The translations under genes were made by a program, and so were the position numbers. A stretch of 8,189 bases of DNA from Bacteroidota bacterium (lineage in GTDB: Bacteria > Bacteroidota > Rhodothermia > Rhodothermales > UBA10348). The DNA lies in the NCBI GenBank assembly GCA_027620595.1, contig JAQCDI010000105.1:1-8189 (forward strand), given 5' to 3'. Shown here piece after piece: positions 1 through 5,552 of this stretch. The notes beneath the pieces are model-generated. The model had not been told where the DNA came from, made no database searches, and saw nothing but the letters and a program-made list of their open reading frames with translations. Each line of letters opens with the position of its first letter. The first letter of the stretch is position 1.

Positions 1-374
1 TGATCGTAGGCCGGCTGGAATGCCGCTTTCGGATTGGATTCCTGCTGTCCGGCATCCACCAGCTCCTGCCAGGCCTTGTACTGGTAGGCCTCCCGATACA
101 GGACGTAGTCGTCGTGTGCGCTCCAGGCCTGGTATCCCAGGACGCCAAGGGCGGCATAGATGAATGGGAGCTTGATGCGCTGTCCGTTGTAGAGCTGTCC
201 CCAGCCCGGGACCGCCGCACTGCGCCACAGCGCACCCCGGGGGGAATGATCCGATCGGGGCACCAGGAAGAGGGAGTCTGCCTGGATGAGCTGGCCCGAT
301 GCAGCGGGGGGAACCAGGGACAGCAGCCCCACGAGGGCAAGCAGTGCCGTTGAGCGAGGCGCGGGCATCCGCAT
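1..374 (-). CDS. DUF5683-domain envelope protein, N-terminal part (runs off the left edge)
   Basis: The minus-strand frame opens with ATG at 374 and stays open to the window edge, giving 124 codons without a stop. Residues 1-28 look like a signal peptide (MRMPAPR, a hydrophobic stretch LLALVGLLSLVPPA, then ASG), so export or membrane insertion is likely. Residues 48-77 contain ALWRSAAVPGWGQLYNG followed by a hydrophobic helix (PFIYAALGVLGYQAW); the PGWGQLYNG motif is typical of the DUF5683 family. That family is common in Bacteroidota and Rhodothermota and often lies directly after parB. Its biochemical function is unknown. The start overlaps the parB stop by one base (TGATG), so translation is probably coupled. 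An alternative in-frame ATG lies at 368, two codons in. The C-terminal part is outside the window, so total length cannot be judged. Confidence 0.85.
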   Translation of the reverse strand, partial: MRMPAPRSTALLALVGLLSLVPPAASGQLIQADSLFLVPRSDHSPRGALWRSAAVPGWGQLYNGQRIKLPFIYAALGVLGYQAWSAHDDYVLYREAYQYKAWQELVDAGQQESNPKAAFQPAYD

Positions 375-1306
375 CAGTGCTCGAAAAAGTCGACGATGCG
401 TTCCAGGTCCTCGTCCGAGTAGTACTCCAACTCTACACGTCCGCCCTTGCCCGAAGCAGCCGGGCGAATGTGGACTTTGGTGCCGACGACCCGGCGAATC
501 CGATCGGACATGGCCGCCATCTCGACCGATACCGCCTTCTCGGGGCGCGCGGTCGACTTGGAAGGTTTTTGGTCGGGCTTGAGGAGTTCCCGGACGCGCT
601 TCTCGACCTCCCGCACGGACATTCCCGAGCTTCGGATTTCGTCCAGCAGGGATCGCTGCAGCGTTTCGTCCTCCAGCGGCAGCAATGCCCTGGCATGGCC
701 AGTGGAGAGTACGCCGTCCCGGAGTCCTGCCTGGATCAGGGGGGGCAGGTTGAGGAGACGAAGGAAGTTGGCCACGGTGGAGCGGTTCTTGCCCACTTTG
801 GTGGCCACCTGCTCCTGTGTCAATGCACATTCGTCGATGAGCCGTTGATATCCCAACGCAATCTCGATCGGGTTGAGCTGCTCGCGCTGGACGTTTTCGA
901 CGATGGCCATTTCCAGCATGGCCTCGCTGTCGGCCTCACGGACAAAGGCGGGGATCGAGGATAGGCCGGCCCGGCGGGCCGCCTTGAGGCGGCGCTCGCC
1001 GGAAATCAGTTCATACCGGTCGCTTCCGACCTTCCGCACCGTGATGGGTTGGATGATGCCCAACTGACCAATGGACTGGGCCAGCTCCAACAAGGCATCT
1101 TCGTCGAAGTAAGTACGTGGCTGGTAGGGGTTGGGAACGACTCGGTCCACGGAAATCTCCGCAATCGTTCCGGCAGAGCGGATCCGCTCGTCAAAATTGT
1201 ACAGTTTGGTCTGCTCGATCCCCGTGGGTTCGGGGGTGGCGTCCTCGCCGGTTTCGGGCAACAGGGCGCCGAGCCCGCGGCCGAGCGCAGATTTGGATTT
1301 GCTCAT
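374..1306 (-). CDS. parB: ParB/Spo0J chromosome-partitioning protein (CTP-dependent parS clamp)
   Basis: The protein is 310 aa, a normal length for chromosomal ParB. The N-terminal KSALGRGLGALLP (residues 6-18 region) is the conserved ParA-interacting segment. The ParB/Srx CTPase domain spans about 50-150 and shows VPNPYQPR (57-64), ISGERRLKAA (101-110, the CTP-binding GERR box) and ENVQREQLNPIEIA (137-150). A helix-turn-helix follows at about 162-188 (LTQEQVATKVGKNRSTVANF), which reads parS. After a charged linker (about 243-262) comes the C-terminal dimerisation domain (about 265-310). In this family ParB loads at parS, slides as a CTP-bound clamp and stimulates ParA ATPase during origin segregation. 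The start codon overlaps the parA stop in ATGA (4 bp), which supports translational coupling and fixes the start. Residues 22-46 before the CTPase domain look unconserved. Confidence 0.97.
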   Translation of the reverse strand: MSKSKSALGRGLGALLPETGEDATPEPTGIEQTKLYNFDERIRSAGTIAEISVDRVVPNPYQPRTYFDEDALLELAQSIGQLGIIQPITVRKVGSDRYELISGERRLKAARRAGLSSIPAFVREADSEAMLEMAIVENVQREQLNPIEIALGYQRLIDECALTQEQVATKVGKNRSTVANFLRLLNLPPLIQAGLRDGVLSTGHARALLPLEDETLQRSLLDEIRSSGMSVREVEKRVRELLKPDQKPSKSTARPEKAVSVEMAAMSDRIRRVVGTKVHIRPAASGKGGRVELEYYSDEDLERIVDFFEH

Positions 1307-2136
1307 CCTTGCTCTTCGTGCTGATGGGATGTGGGGTTGGGCGAGGCGCCCTTGGAGGACGCTTCGAGCATCTGCCGGTTGGCTTTGATCAGCTCCCTTG
1401 CCAGCCCGATGTAATTGCGCGAACCCGTGCTTGTGGCGTCATAGAGCAGCACAGGACGCCCGAAACTGGGGGCCTCCGAGAGCCGGACGTTCCGTTGGAT
1501 GATGGTCCTGAACACTTTCTCCCCGAAATAGCGACGAACCTCGCTGGCCACCTGGTTGGCCAGGCGCAACCGGGTGTCGAACATTGTCAGGACCACCCCC
1601 TCGATGTCCAGTGCCGGATTCAGATGCTGACGCACCAGCTTGATGGTATTGAGCAGCTGCCCCAGCCCTTCGAGCGCGAAATACTCGGCCTGGACCGGAA
1701 TGAGCACCGAGTCGGAAGCGGTAAGGGAGTTGAGTGTCAGCAGTCCCAGCGACGGTGGGCAATCGATGATTACGAAGTCGAATCGGTCCCGCACACGATT
1801 CAGGGCGCGGGAGAGCATGCGTTCCCGGTCGGTGACCTCCACCATCTCGATCTCGGCGCCGACCAGGTTGATGTGGCTCGGGATCAGCGAGAGGAACGGG
1901 GATTCCGTTTCCAGTATGGCGTCCTCGGTGGCCACGGACCCGATCAGTATCTCATAGGAAGAAGCCGTGACCGTCCGGGGATCGATCCCCACACCCGAGG
2001 TACCGTTGGCCTGGGGGTCAAAATCCACCAGCAGCGTGGGATGCTCCATCGCAGCCAGGGACGCCGCCAGGTTGACCGCCGTCGTGGTCTTGCCCACGCC
2101 GCCCTTCTGGTTGGCTACCGCGATGATTTTTCCCAT
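1303..2136 (-). CDS. parA: ParA/Soj chromosome-partitioning ATPase
   Basis: The protein is 277 aa, slightly longer than the usual 250-260 aa of Soj because of a tail after about residue 255 that is rich in S, P, N, H and E. The deviant Walker A motif KGGVGKTT (11-18) carries the signature lysine K11 of the ParA/MinD family. The switch I segment VDFDPQAN (37-44) and the Walker B segment VIIDCPPSLG (122-131) are intact. TMFDTR (184-189) and RLSEAPSFG (218-226) are typical of chromosomal Soj. In the family, ATP-bound dimers coat the nucleoid and ParB releases them, which pulls origins apart; some Soj proteins also act on DnaA. The start ATG at 2136 has no Shine-Dalgarno but gives the canonical N-terminus. 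It is the first gene of the parA-parB-DUF5683 operon and is divergent from the helicase gene. Confidence 0.97.
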   Translation of the reverse strand: MGKIIAVANQKGGVGKTTTAVNLAASLAAMEHPTLLVDFDPQANGTSGVGIDPRTVTASSYEILIGSVATEDAILETESPFLSLIPSHINLVGAEIEMVEVTDRERMLSRALNRVRDRFDFVIIDCPPSLGLLTLNSLTASDSVLIPVQAEYFALEGLGQLLNTIKLVRQHLNPALDIEGVVLTMFDTRLRLANQVASEVRRYFGEKVFRTIIQRNVRLSEAPSFGRPVLLYDATSTGSRNYIGLARELIKANRQMLEASSKGASPNPTSHQHEEQG

Positions 2137-2148
2137 GGGAAAGAGGCT

Positions 2149-2167
2149 GGTTCGAGGTTCGGGTTCG
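2149..2167. repeat. Three GGTTCG direct repeats in the parA leader
   Basis: GGTTCG occurs at 2149-2154, 2156-2161 and 2162-2167, separated by one base and by none. The array lies 13 nt before the parA start codon, so it falls within the 5' untranslated region or close to the promoter. ParA-family proteins often autoregulate through repeated sites, but nothing here identifies the binder. The repeats are seen directly; any role is inference. Confidence 0.5.
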
Positions 2168-2279
2168 GGAAAAAGGGGAGGGGCGGATCAGGTATTCCGA
2201 ATGGCCCATCGAGGGACATCCGGAGCTCGGAATCTATGAAAAGGAGGTTCGCGCTTCCACCGGCAGACCTGACCCCGGG

Positions 2280-2295
2280 CGTGGAGTTATCCACG
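2280..2295. promoter_or_regulatory. Perfect 16-bp palindrome containing a DnaA-box-like 9-mer
   Basis: CGTGGA-GTTA-TCCACG is an inverted repeat with perfect 6-bp arms. The right arm and spacer form TTATCCACG (2287-2295), which matches the classic DnaA box TTATCCACA in 8 of 9 positions. It lies 144 nt upstream of parA in the divergent region. It could be a DnaA site, a dimeric repressor operator, or a chance dyad. It is not a parS site, because parS has a CACGTG centre. The location beside parAB, a locus that often lies near the origin in bacteria, makes a DnaA link plausible but unproven. Confidence 0.45.
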
Positions 2296-2364
2296 AAATG
2301 TCCGGACCCGTAGTCCCGCACTGCTGCCCGGGACCGGCCCCGAAGAAGGTTCAAGCGGAAAACA

Positions 2365-2405
2365 CCCGGACAAAAGCTTCCGGGCGAATCCAAGGGGTTC
2401 GCCCG
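2365..2405 (+). promoter_or_regulatory. Two overlapping, mutually exclusive hairpins in the helicase leader
   Basis: The first stem pairs CCCGGA (2365-2370) with TCCGGG (2379-2384) around an 8-nt loop. The second pairs 2381-2391 with 2395-2405 around an AAG loop: 11 pairs, one of them a G-T wobble. The stems share bases 2381-2384, so only one can form at a time, and the second is much more stable. The structure ends 60 nt before the helicase start. No T-run follows on the plus strand, so it is not a standard intrinsic terminator. It could be a leader switch, an operator or a chance GC-rich fold. Confidence 0.4.
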
Positions 2406-2465
2406 TGAAAAGCCCCGCAGAGGTGCGCAAGGGGATCGAATGCCTGTGGCGCGGGTTGGTGCCCC

Positions 2466-4559
2466 ATGGCCCGTCGCATCGTCATCCAGCCCGAATCCTT
2501 GCCCGCCGTCCATACCGGCGGACCGGATTTCAGTGACCAGCTCAATCCGCGGCAGCTAGAGGCCGCCACCTGGGGCGAGGGACCGGCACTGGTCGTAGCG
2601 GGGGCCGGAACCGGAAAGACGCGCACTCTGGTCCATCGGGTGGCCTGGCTGGTGGGAAACGGCATTCCACCGGAGGAAATCGTCCTCCTCACCTTCACCC
2701 GCCGGGCGGCCACGCAGATGCTGACCCGTGCCGCAACGTTGCTCGATGGCCGGTGCGCCCTGGTTCGCGGAGGGACCTTCCACGCCTTCTGTCTGGCCAT
2801 TCTGAAGCAATACGCTTCAAGGCTGGGCTATCCGACGCCCTTCACCGTGCTGGACCGGTCGGATTCCGAAGATGTCGTGGACGTCCTGCGGGCCGGTTTC
2901 GTAGGCCGTTCGGCTGGGAAGCGATTTCCCAAGAAGCGCACGCTGATTTCGCTCTTTTCGGCAGTCCGGAACCGGAACCGATCGATGGAAGACATCCTGG
3001 AAGGCGGGTATCCGCACTTCCTGGAGTTTGCCGACACGCTGACCGAGCTGCATGAGGCCTACATCCAGTACAAGAAGGAACAGGGCCTCATGGACTATGA
3101 CGACCTGTTGGTGCTGACCCTGCAGCTGTTCCAGCAGGAGCCGGCCGTCCTGCGCGAGGTAGCCGCCCGCAATCGCCACGTCCTGGTGGACGAGTTCCAG
3201 GATACCAACCGGGCGCAGGCCCTGCTGGTCAAGGCGTTTGCATCCGTGCACGGCAATGTGATGGTCGTGGGAGACGATGCCCAGAGCATTTACCGATTCC
3301 GGGGCGCGGACTTGGGCAACATCCTGCGCTTTCCCGAGGAGTTTCCCGGAGCGGCCATCATCAAACTGGAGCACAACTACCGCTCCACCCAATCCATTCT
3401 TGATCTGGCCAATACCGTCCTTGCGCGGGCCCATCGACAGTTCGAGAAACGGCTCTACACGGAACGGAGTGCGGGCGATCCGCCGGGCCTGGTCCCGGCC
3501 CCCGACGACCGTTTCGAAAGCCGGTTCGTTGCACAGATGGTCCTTCAGTTCCGCGAGCAGGGCATCCCCCTCCATCAGATGGCCGTGCTGTTCCGCAGTG
3601 GCCACAATTCTTACGATCTGGAGGTGGAACTGGGCCGAAGAAACATTCTGTTCGTCAAGTACGGAGGGCTCAAGCTCAGCGAAGCGGCCCACGTCAAGGA
3701 TGTGATTGCCCATCTCAAGGTGTTGGAAAATCCGCGGGATGTGGTGGCATGGAACCGGATCCTGCAACTGCTCGAAGGCATTGGCCCCAAGACGGCCGGG
3801 CGCATCGTGGAATGGATCCAGCAAGGTTCGGGTGGACCCTTCTCGCTGGACGGTGCCTCCCTTTCGGCCGCGTACGTGGCCTCGCTGTCTCGGCTTTTCA
3901 GCCTGCTGCAGCAGCTCAAGCGCGAGGAAGCCCCTCTGGGTGCGCATCTGGAAGCCATCCTGGCCTACTACGCGCCCCTGTTGCGCTCCCAGTATTCCGA
4001 GGACTACCCCAAAAGGGAAACCGACCTGGATCATTTGACGGGTGTGGCGGCAGCTTTCGCTGACCGCGGAGCATTCCTGGATTCGGTGGCGCTGGATCCC
4101 GTGGAGCTGACGGCCCTGGATGTGGAGCAGGAGGAAGCCGATGAGCCGCCTTTGGTTCTGTCCACCATCCATTCGGCCAAGGGGCTGGAATTCCGTGTCG
4201 TGTTCGTCATCCAGGCGCTCGATGGCGTCCTGCCTTCTTCCTATTCCATCGGGGATCAGGAGGCCATGGACGAGGAGCTTCGACTGCTGTACGTGGCCAT
4301 TACACGCGCCGAGGACCACCTTTTCCTGTCTTACCCCATGATCCAATTCCGCCGGTACGACGGACAGTACTTCACCAAGCCGAGCCGTTTCCTGGCGGAT
4401 CTCCCCGAGACCATCCTGGAGCCATGCCACCTGGTGGAGGCACCGCGCGAACCGCAAACGGCGCTGCCCGAGGCTTCCCATTCGGCTGCATTACCTGCCG
4501 CAGAAGTGAACCTGCCGGCTCCCAACGCGTCCGAGCCGGACGACGACCTGCCTTTCTGA
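2466..4559 (+). CDS. UvrD/PcrA-like SF1A DNA helicase with an SSB-like C-terminal tip
   Basis: The protein is 697 aa and has every SF1A motif: Q motif LNPRQ (26-30), Walker A GAGTGKT (46-52), Ia TFTRRAA (76-82), Ib GTFHAFC (103-109), II VDEFQDTN (241-248), III GDDAQSIYRFRGA (269-281), IV LEHNYRST (301-308), V STIHSAKGLEF (566-576) and VI LLYVAITRAEDHL (607-619). EGIGPKTAGRI (437-447) is a helix-hairpin-helix-like turn in the 2B region. STIHSAKGLEF and the LDGVLPSSYS stretch resemble a UvrD-like subgroup distinct from canonical UvrD/PcrA, so no symbol is given. The family unwinds DNA 3'-5' in repair and in clearing replication obstacles. Residues about 650-697 are A/P/E-rich, probably disordered, and end in PDDDLPF, the signature SSB C-terminal tip; no Tudor-like PcrA tail is seen. 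ATG 2466 is the first start after an in-frame stop; no Shine-Dalgarno is visible. Confidence 0.95.
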   Translation: MARRIVIQPESLPAVHTGGPDFSDQLNPRQLEAATWGEGPALVVAGAGTGKTRTLVHRVAWLVGNGIPPEEIVLLTFTRRAATQMLTRAATLLDGRCALVRGGTFHAFCLAILKQYASRLGYPTPFTVLDRSDSEDVVDVLRAGFVGRSAGKRFPKKRTLISLFSAVRNRNRSMEDILEGGYPHFLEFADTLTELHEAYIQYKKEQGLMDYDDLLVLTLQLFQQEPAVLREVAARNRHVLVDEFQDTNRAQALLVKAFASVHGNVMVVGDDAQSIYRFRGADLGNILRFPEEFPGAAIIKLEHNYRSTQSILDLANTVLARAHRQFEKRLYTERSAGDPPGLVPAPDDRFESRFVAQMVLQFREQGIPLHQMAVLFRSGHNSYDLEVELGRRNILFVKYGGLKLSEAAHVKDVIAHLKVLENPRDVVAWNRILQLLEGIGPKTAGRIVEWIQQGSGGPFSLDGASLSAAYVASLSRLFSLLQQLKREEAPLGAHLEAILAYYAPLLRSQYSEDYPKRETDLDHLTGVAAAFADRGAFLDSVALDPVELTALDVEQEEADEPPLVLSTIHSAKGLEFRVVFVIQALDGVLPSSYSIGDQEAMDEELRLLYVAITRAEDHLFLSYPMIQFRRYDGQYFTKPSRFLADLPETILEPCHLVEAPREPQTALPEASHSAALPAAEVNLPAPNASEPDDDLPF

Positions 4560-4565
4560 CCCCTC

Positions 4566-5084
4566 ATGGAGCGTTTCGACTATACCCCGCCTTCTTCGCT
4601 CAACGTGCTGCCGATTCCCGGGCTTGCCATTGAGGAAGTCAGCATGGACGCACTGGATCGCATACGGGAGATGAACCGGACCATCTTCCGCGAGGAACGC
4701 ATCATCAACACATTTGAGCGGGAGGACGTGATGATACTCGAAGCACGCGTCCATGGAGAATCCGCCGGGTTCAAGGTGGGATACCGTGAGAACCGGTTCA
4801 CGTTCTACAGTGCCAAGGGGGGCGTTCTGCCCGCTTTCCGTCGCCGCGGGATTGCCGTGGCACTCCTCGATGCCATGATGGGCCGGGCCAAGGATCGGGG
4901 GTACATCCGCTTTGCGTTCGACACGTTTCCCAACCTGCACCCCGGCATGACCATCCTGGCCCTGGAACAGGGGTTCCAGCTGGTCAAGTCGGACTTCAAC
5001 AGCCTCTACCGCGAATACCGGCTGCGATTCGAGCGGAAATTGCAGGAGGGTCCGGAACAGGACGTCAATCCGGCAGGCGTCTGA
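4566..5084 (+). CDS. GNAT-family N-acetyltransferase
   Basis: The protein is 172 aa with the GNAT fold signature. Motif A, the acetyl-CoA pyrophosphate loop, is GGVLPAFRRRGIAVALLDAM (85-104), with R92-x-x-G95-x-A97 matching R/Q-x-x-G-x-G/A. The motif B region carries N123 and LALEQGFQLV (131-140), the usual strand/helix with the conserved GF. It probably transfers an acetyl group to an amine on a small molecule or protein; the substrate cannot be told from sequence. The gene starts 6 nt after the helicase stop, so the two are likely cotranscribed. ATG 4566 has no Shine-Dalgarno. ATG 4644 (residue 27) has GAGGAAG upstream, but starting there would remove IEEVS (22-26), the likely first GNAT strand, so the longer form is preferred. 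The last 15 or so residues look disordered. Confidence 0.85.
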   Translation: MERFDYTPPSSLNVLPIPGLAIEEVSMDALDRIREMNRTIFREERIINTFEREDVMILEARVHGESAGFKVGYRENRFTFYSAKGGVLPAFRRRGIAVALLDAMMGRAKDRGYIRFAFDTFPNLHPGMTILALEQGFQLVKSDFNSLYREYRLRFERKLQEGPEQDVNPAGV

Positions 5085-5136
5085 ACCGCTTCGGCTTCCG
5101 GGGAACGGGGCGCACGCGGGTCCAAGCTTCGGGACA

Positions 5137-5188
5137 GCGCTTCTTGTCGGAGCCGTGGGTTTGCGCTTCCTTTCGGAGCCGTGGGTTC
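5137..5188. repeat. Tandem duplication of a 26-bp unit
   Basis: Unit 1 (5137-5162) and unit 2 (5163-5188) abut and match at 23 of 26 positions. The shared core is TCGGAGCCGTGGGTT (5147-5161 and 5173-5187). The pair lies in the 142-nt gap between the convergent ends of the GNAT gene and the DUF5989 gene. A weak hairpin, CGGAGC/GCTCCG (5174-5179/5189-5194), uses the second copy. No T-run follows on either strand, so it is a poor intrinsic terminator. The gap holds no gene. Confidence 0.75.
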
Positions 5189-5226
5189 GCTCCGCAAGTC
5201 CGCGCGTCAGGTCCGCGCCGCGAGGC

Positions 5227-5385
5227 TCAGAACAGGGCGTAGATGAAGGGGGCCAGGGCCGAACCCTGGGCCAGGACGATTACCAGGCTCAGCAGGAGCA
5301 GGATCACGAGGATGGGGGCCAGCCAGAATTTCTTGCGGACCTTCAGGAATTGCCAGAATTCGCCGAGCAGTTGCAGTTTGCCCAT
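5227..5385 (-). CDS. DUF5989 family small membrane protein (52 aa)
   Basis: The minus-strand frame from ATG 5385 to TGA 5227 encodes 52 residues. It begins MGKLQLLGEFWQFLKVRKKF, a basic amphipathic start. A single membrane helix of about 24 residues follows (WLAPILVILLLLSLVIVLAQ and flanks, about 21-44), and the protein ends in GSALAPFIYALF. The FWxFLKxRKKFWLxPI start and the QGSAxAPFIYxLF end are the hallmarks of DUF5989. From family knowledge, DUF5989 genes usually sit beside SxtJ-type and carbamoyltransferase genes; neither is in this window, so this copy appears solitary. The basic N-terminus before the helix suggests an N-in orientation. It is divergent from the MacB-like permease genes. 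Function is unknown. It is short enough to be missed by common gene-length cut-offs. Confidence 0.87.
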   Translation of the reverse strand: MGKLQLLGEFWQFLKVRKKFWLAPILVILLLLSLVIVLAQGSALAPFIYALF

Positions 5386-5552
5386 GGGAGCGCGGGATCA
5401 GGTGAAGTGGATGCAACATCGGATGGCGGCCCCAAGGTTCCGTGTGGGCGCGGCTTTTTGGAGAGTTGGAGAAGACCCAGTGGCGACGGAATCCCGGGCG
5501 CAACCCCCTCGTCAGCAGAACGTACCGCCGCGTGTACCCATCCCGACTCCCT
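5386..5552. promoter_or_regulatory. Divergent gap between the DUF5989 gene and the permease pair
   Basis: This 167-nt gap should contain the two outward promoters. I found no convincing -33/-7 pair (TTTG with TAnnTTTG) on either strand. The permease reading frame is open through most of the gap, from a GTG at 5442, so part of it may be coding if translation starts early. No strong hairpin or repeat was seen. Confidence 0.35.

Larger units (their letters stand above)
2137..2465. promoter_or_regulatory. Divergent intergenic region between parA and the helicase gene
   Basis: This 329-nt stretch contains no credible gene. It must hold the promoters for the leftward parAB operon and, unless transcription starts further away, the rightward helicase-GNAT pair. 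On the minus strand, TAGATT at 2236-2231 fits the TAnnTT core of a Bacteroidota-type -7 box and lies about 95 nt before parA, but no matching TTTG -33 box is seen, so this is weak. From 2274 to 2405 the region is filled with inverted repeats: 2280-2295, 2300-2307, 2313-2318/2329-2334, 2365-2370/2379-2384 and 2381-2405. Three copies of GGTTCG lie at 2149-2167, just before parA. An in-frame TGA at 2406-2408 limits upstream extension of the helicase frame. Confidence 0.6.

Noticed and set aside
299..964. A 221-codon plus-strand frame opposite parB
   Set aside because: It is the antisense shadow of a clear parB.
1117..2313. A 398-codon open frame on the plus strand across parA
   Set aside because: It is antisense to parA and parB, with a low-complexity translation and no family match; parA is unambiguous.
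2115..2513. A 132-codon minus-strand frame spanning the divergent intergenic region
   Set aside because: It overlaps the starts of both parA and the helicase gene, has a composition-driven Pro/Gly/Arg-rich translation and shows no domain.
2817..4481. A 554-codon open frame on the minus strand
   Set aside because: It is wholly antisense to the helicase gene, which has all SF1A motifs. Its translation is rich in Gln, His and Arg with no recognisable domain, as expected of a shadow frame in high-GC DNA.
4644..5084. Shorter GNAT protein from ATG 4644, which has an upstream GAGGAAG
   Set aside because: It would delete the likely first beta strand (IEEVS); the longer form from 4566 sits 6 nt after the helicase stop, and most genes here lack Shine-Dalgarno sequences anyway.
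5174..5218. Intrinsic terminator between the convergent GNAT and DUF5989 genes
   Set aside because: Only short stems (CGGAGC/GCTCCG and GCGCG/CGCGC) without T-runs are present; not strong enough to call.
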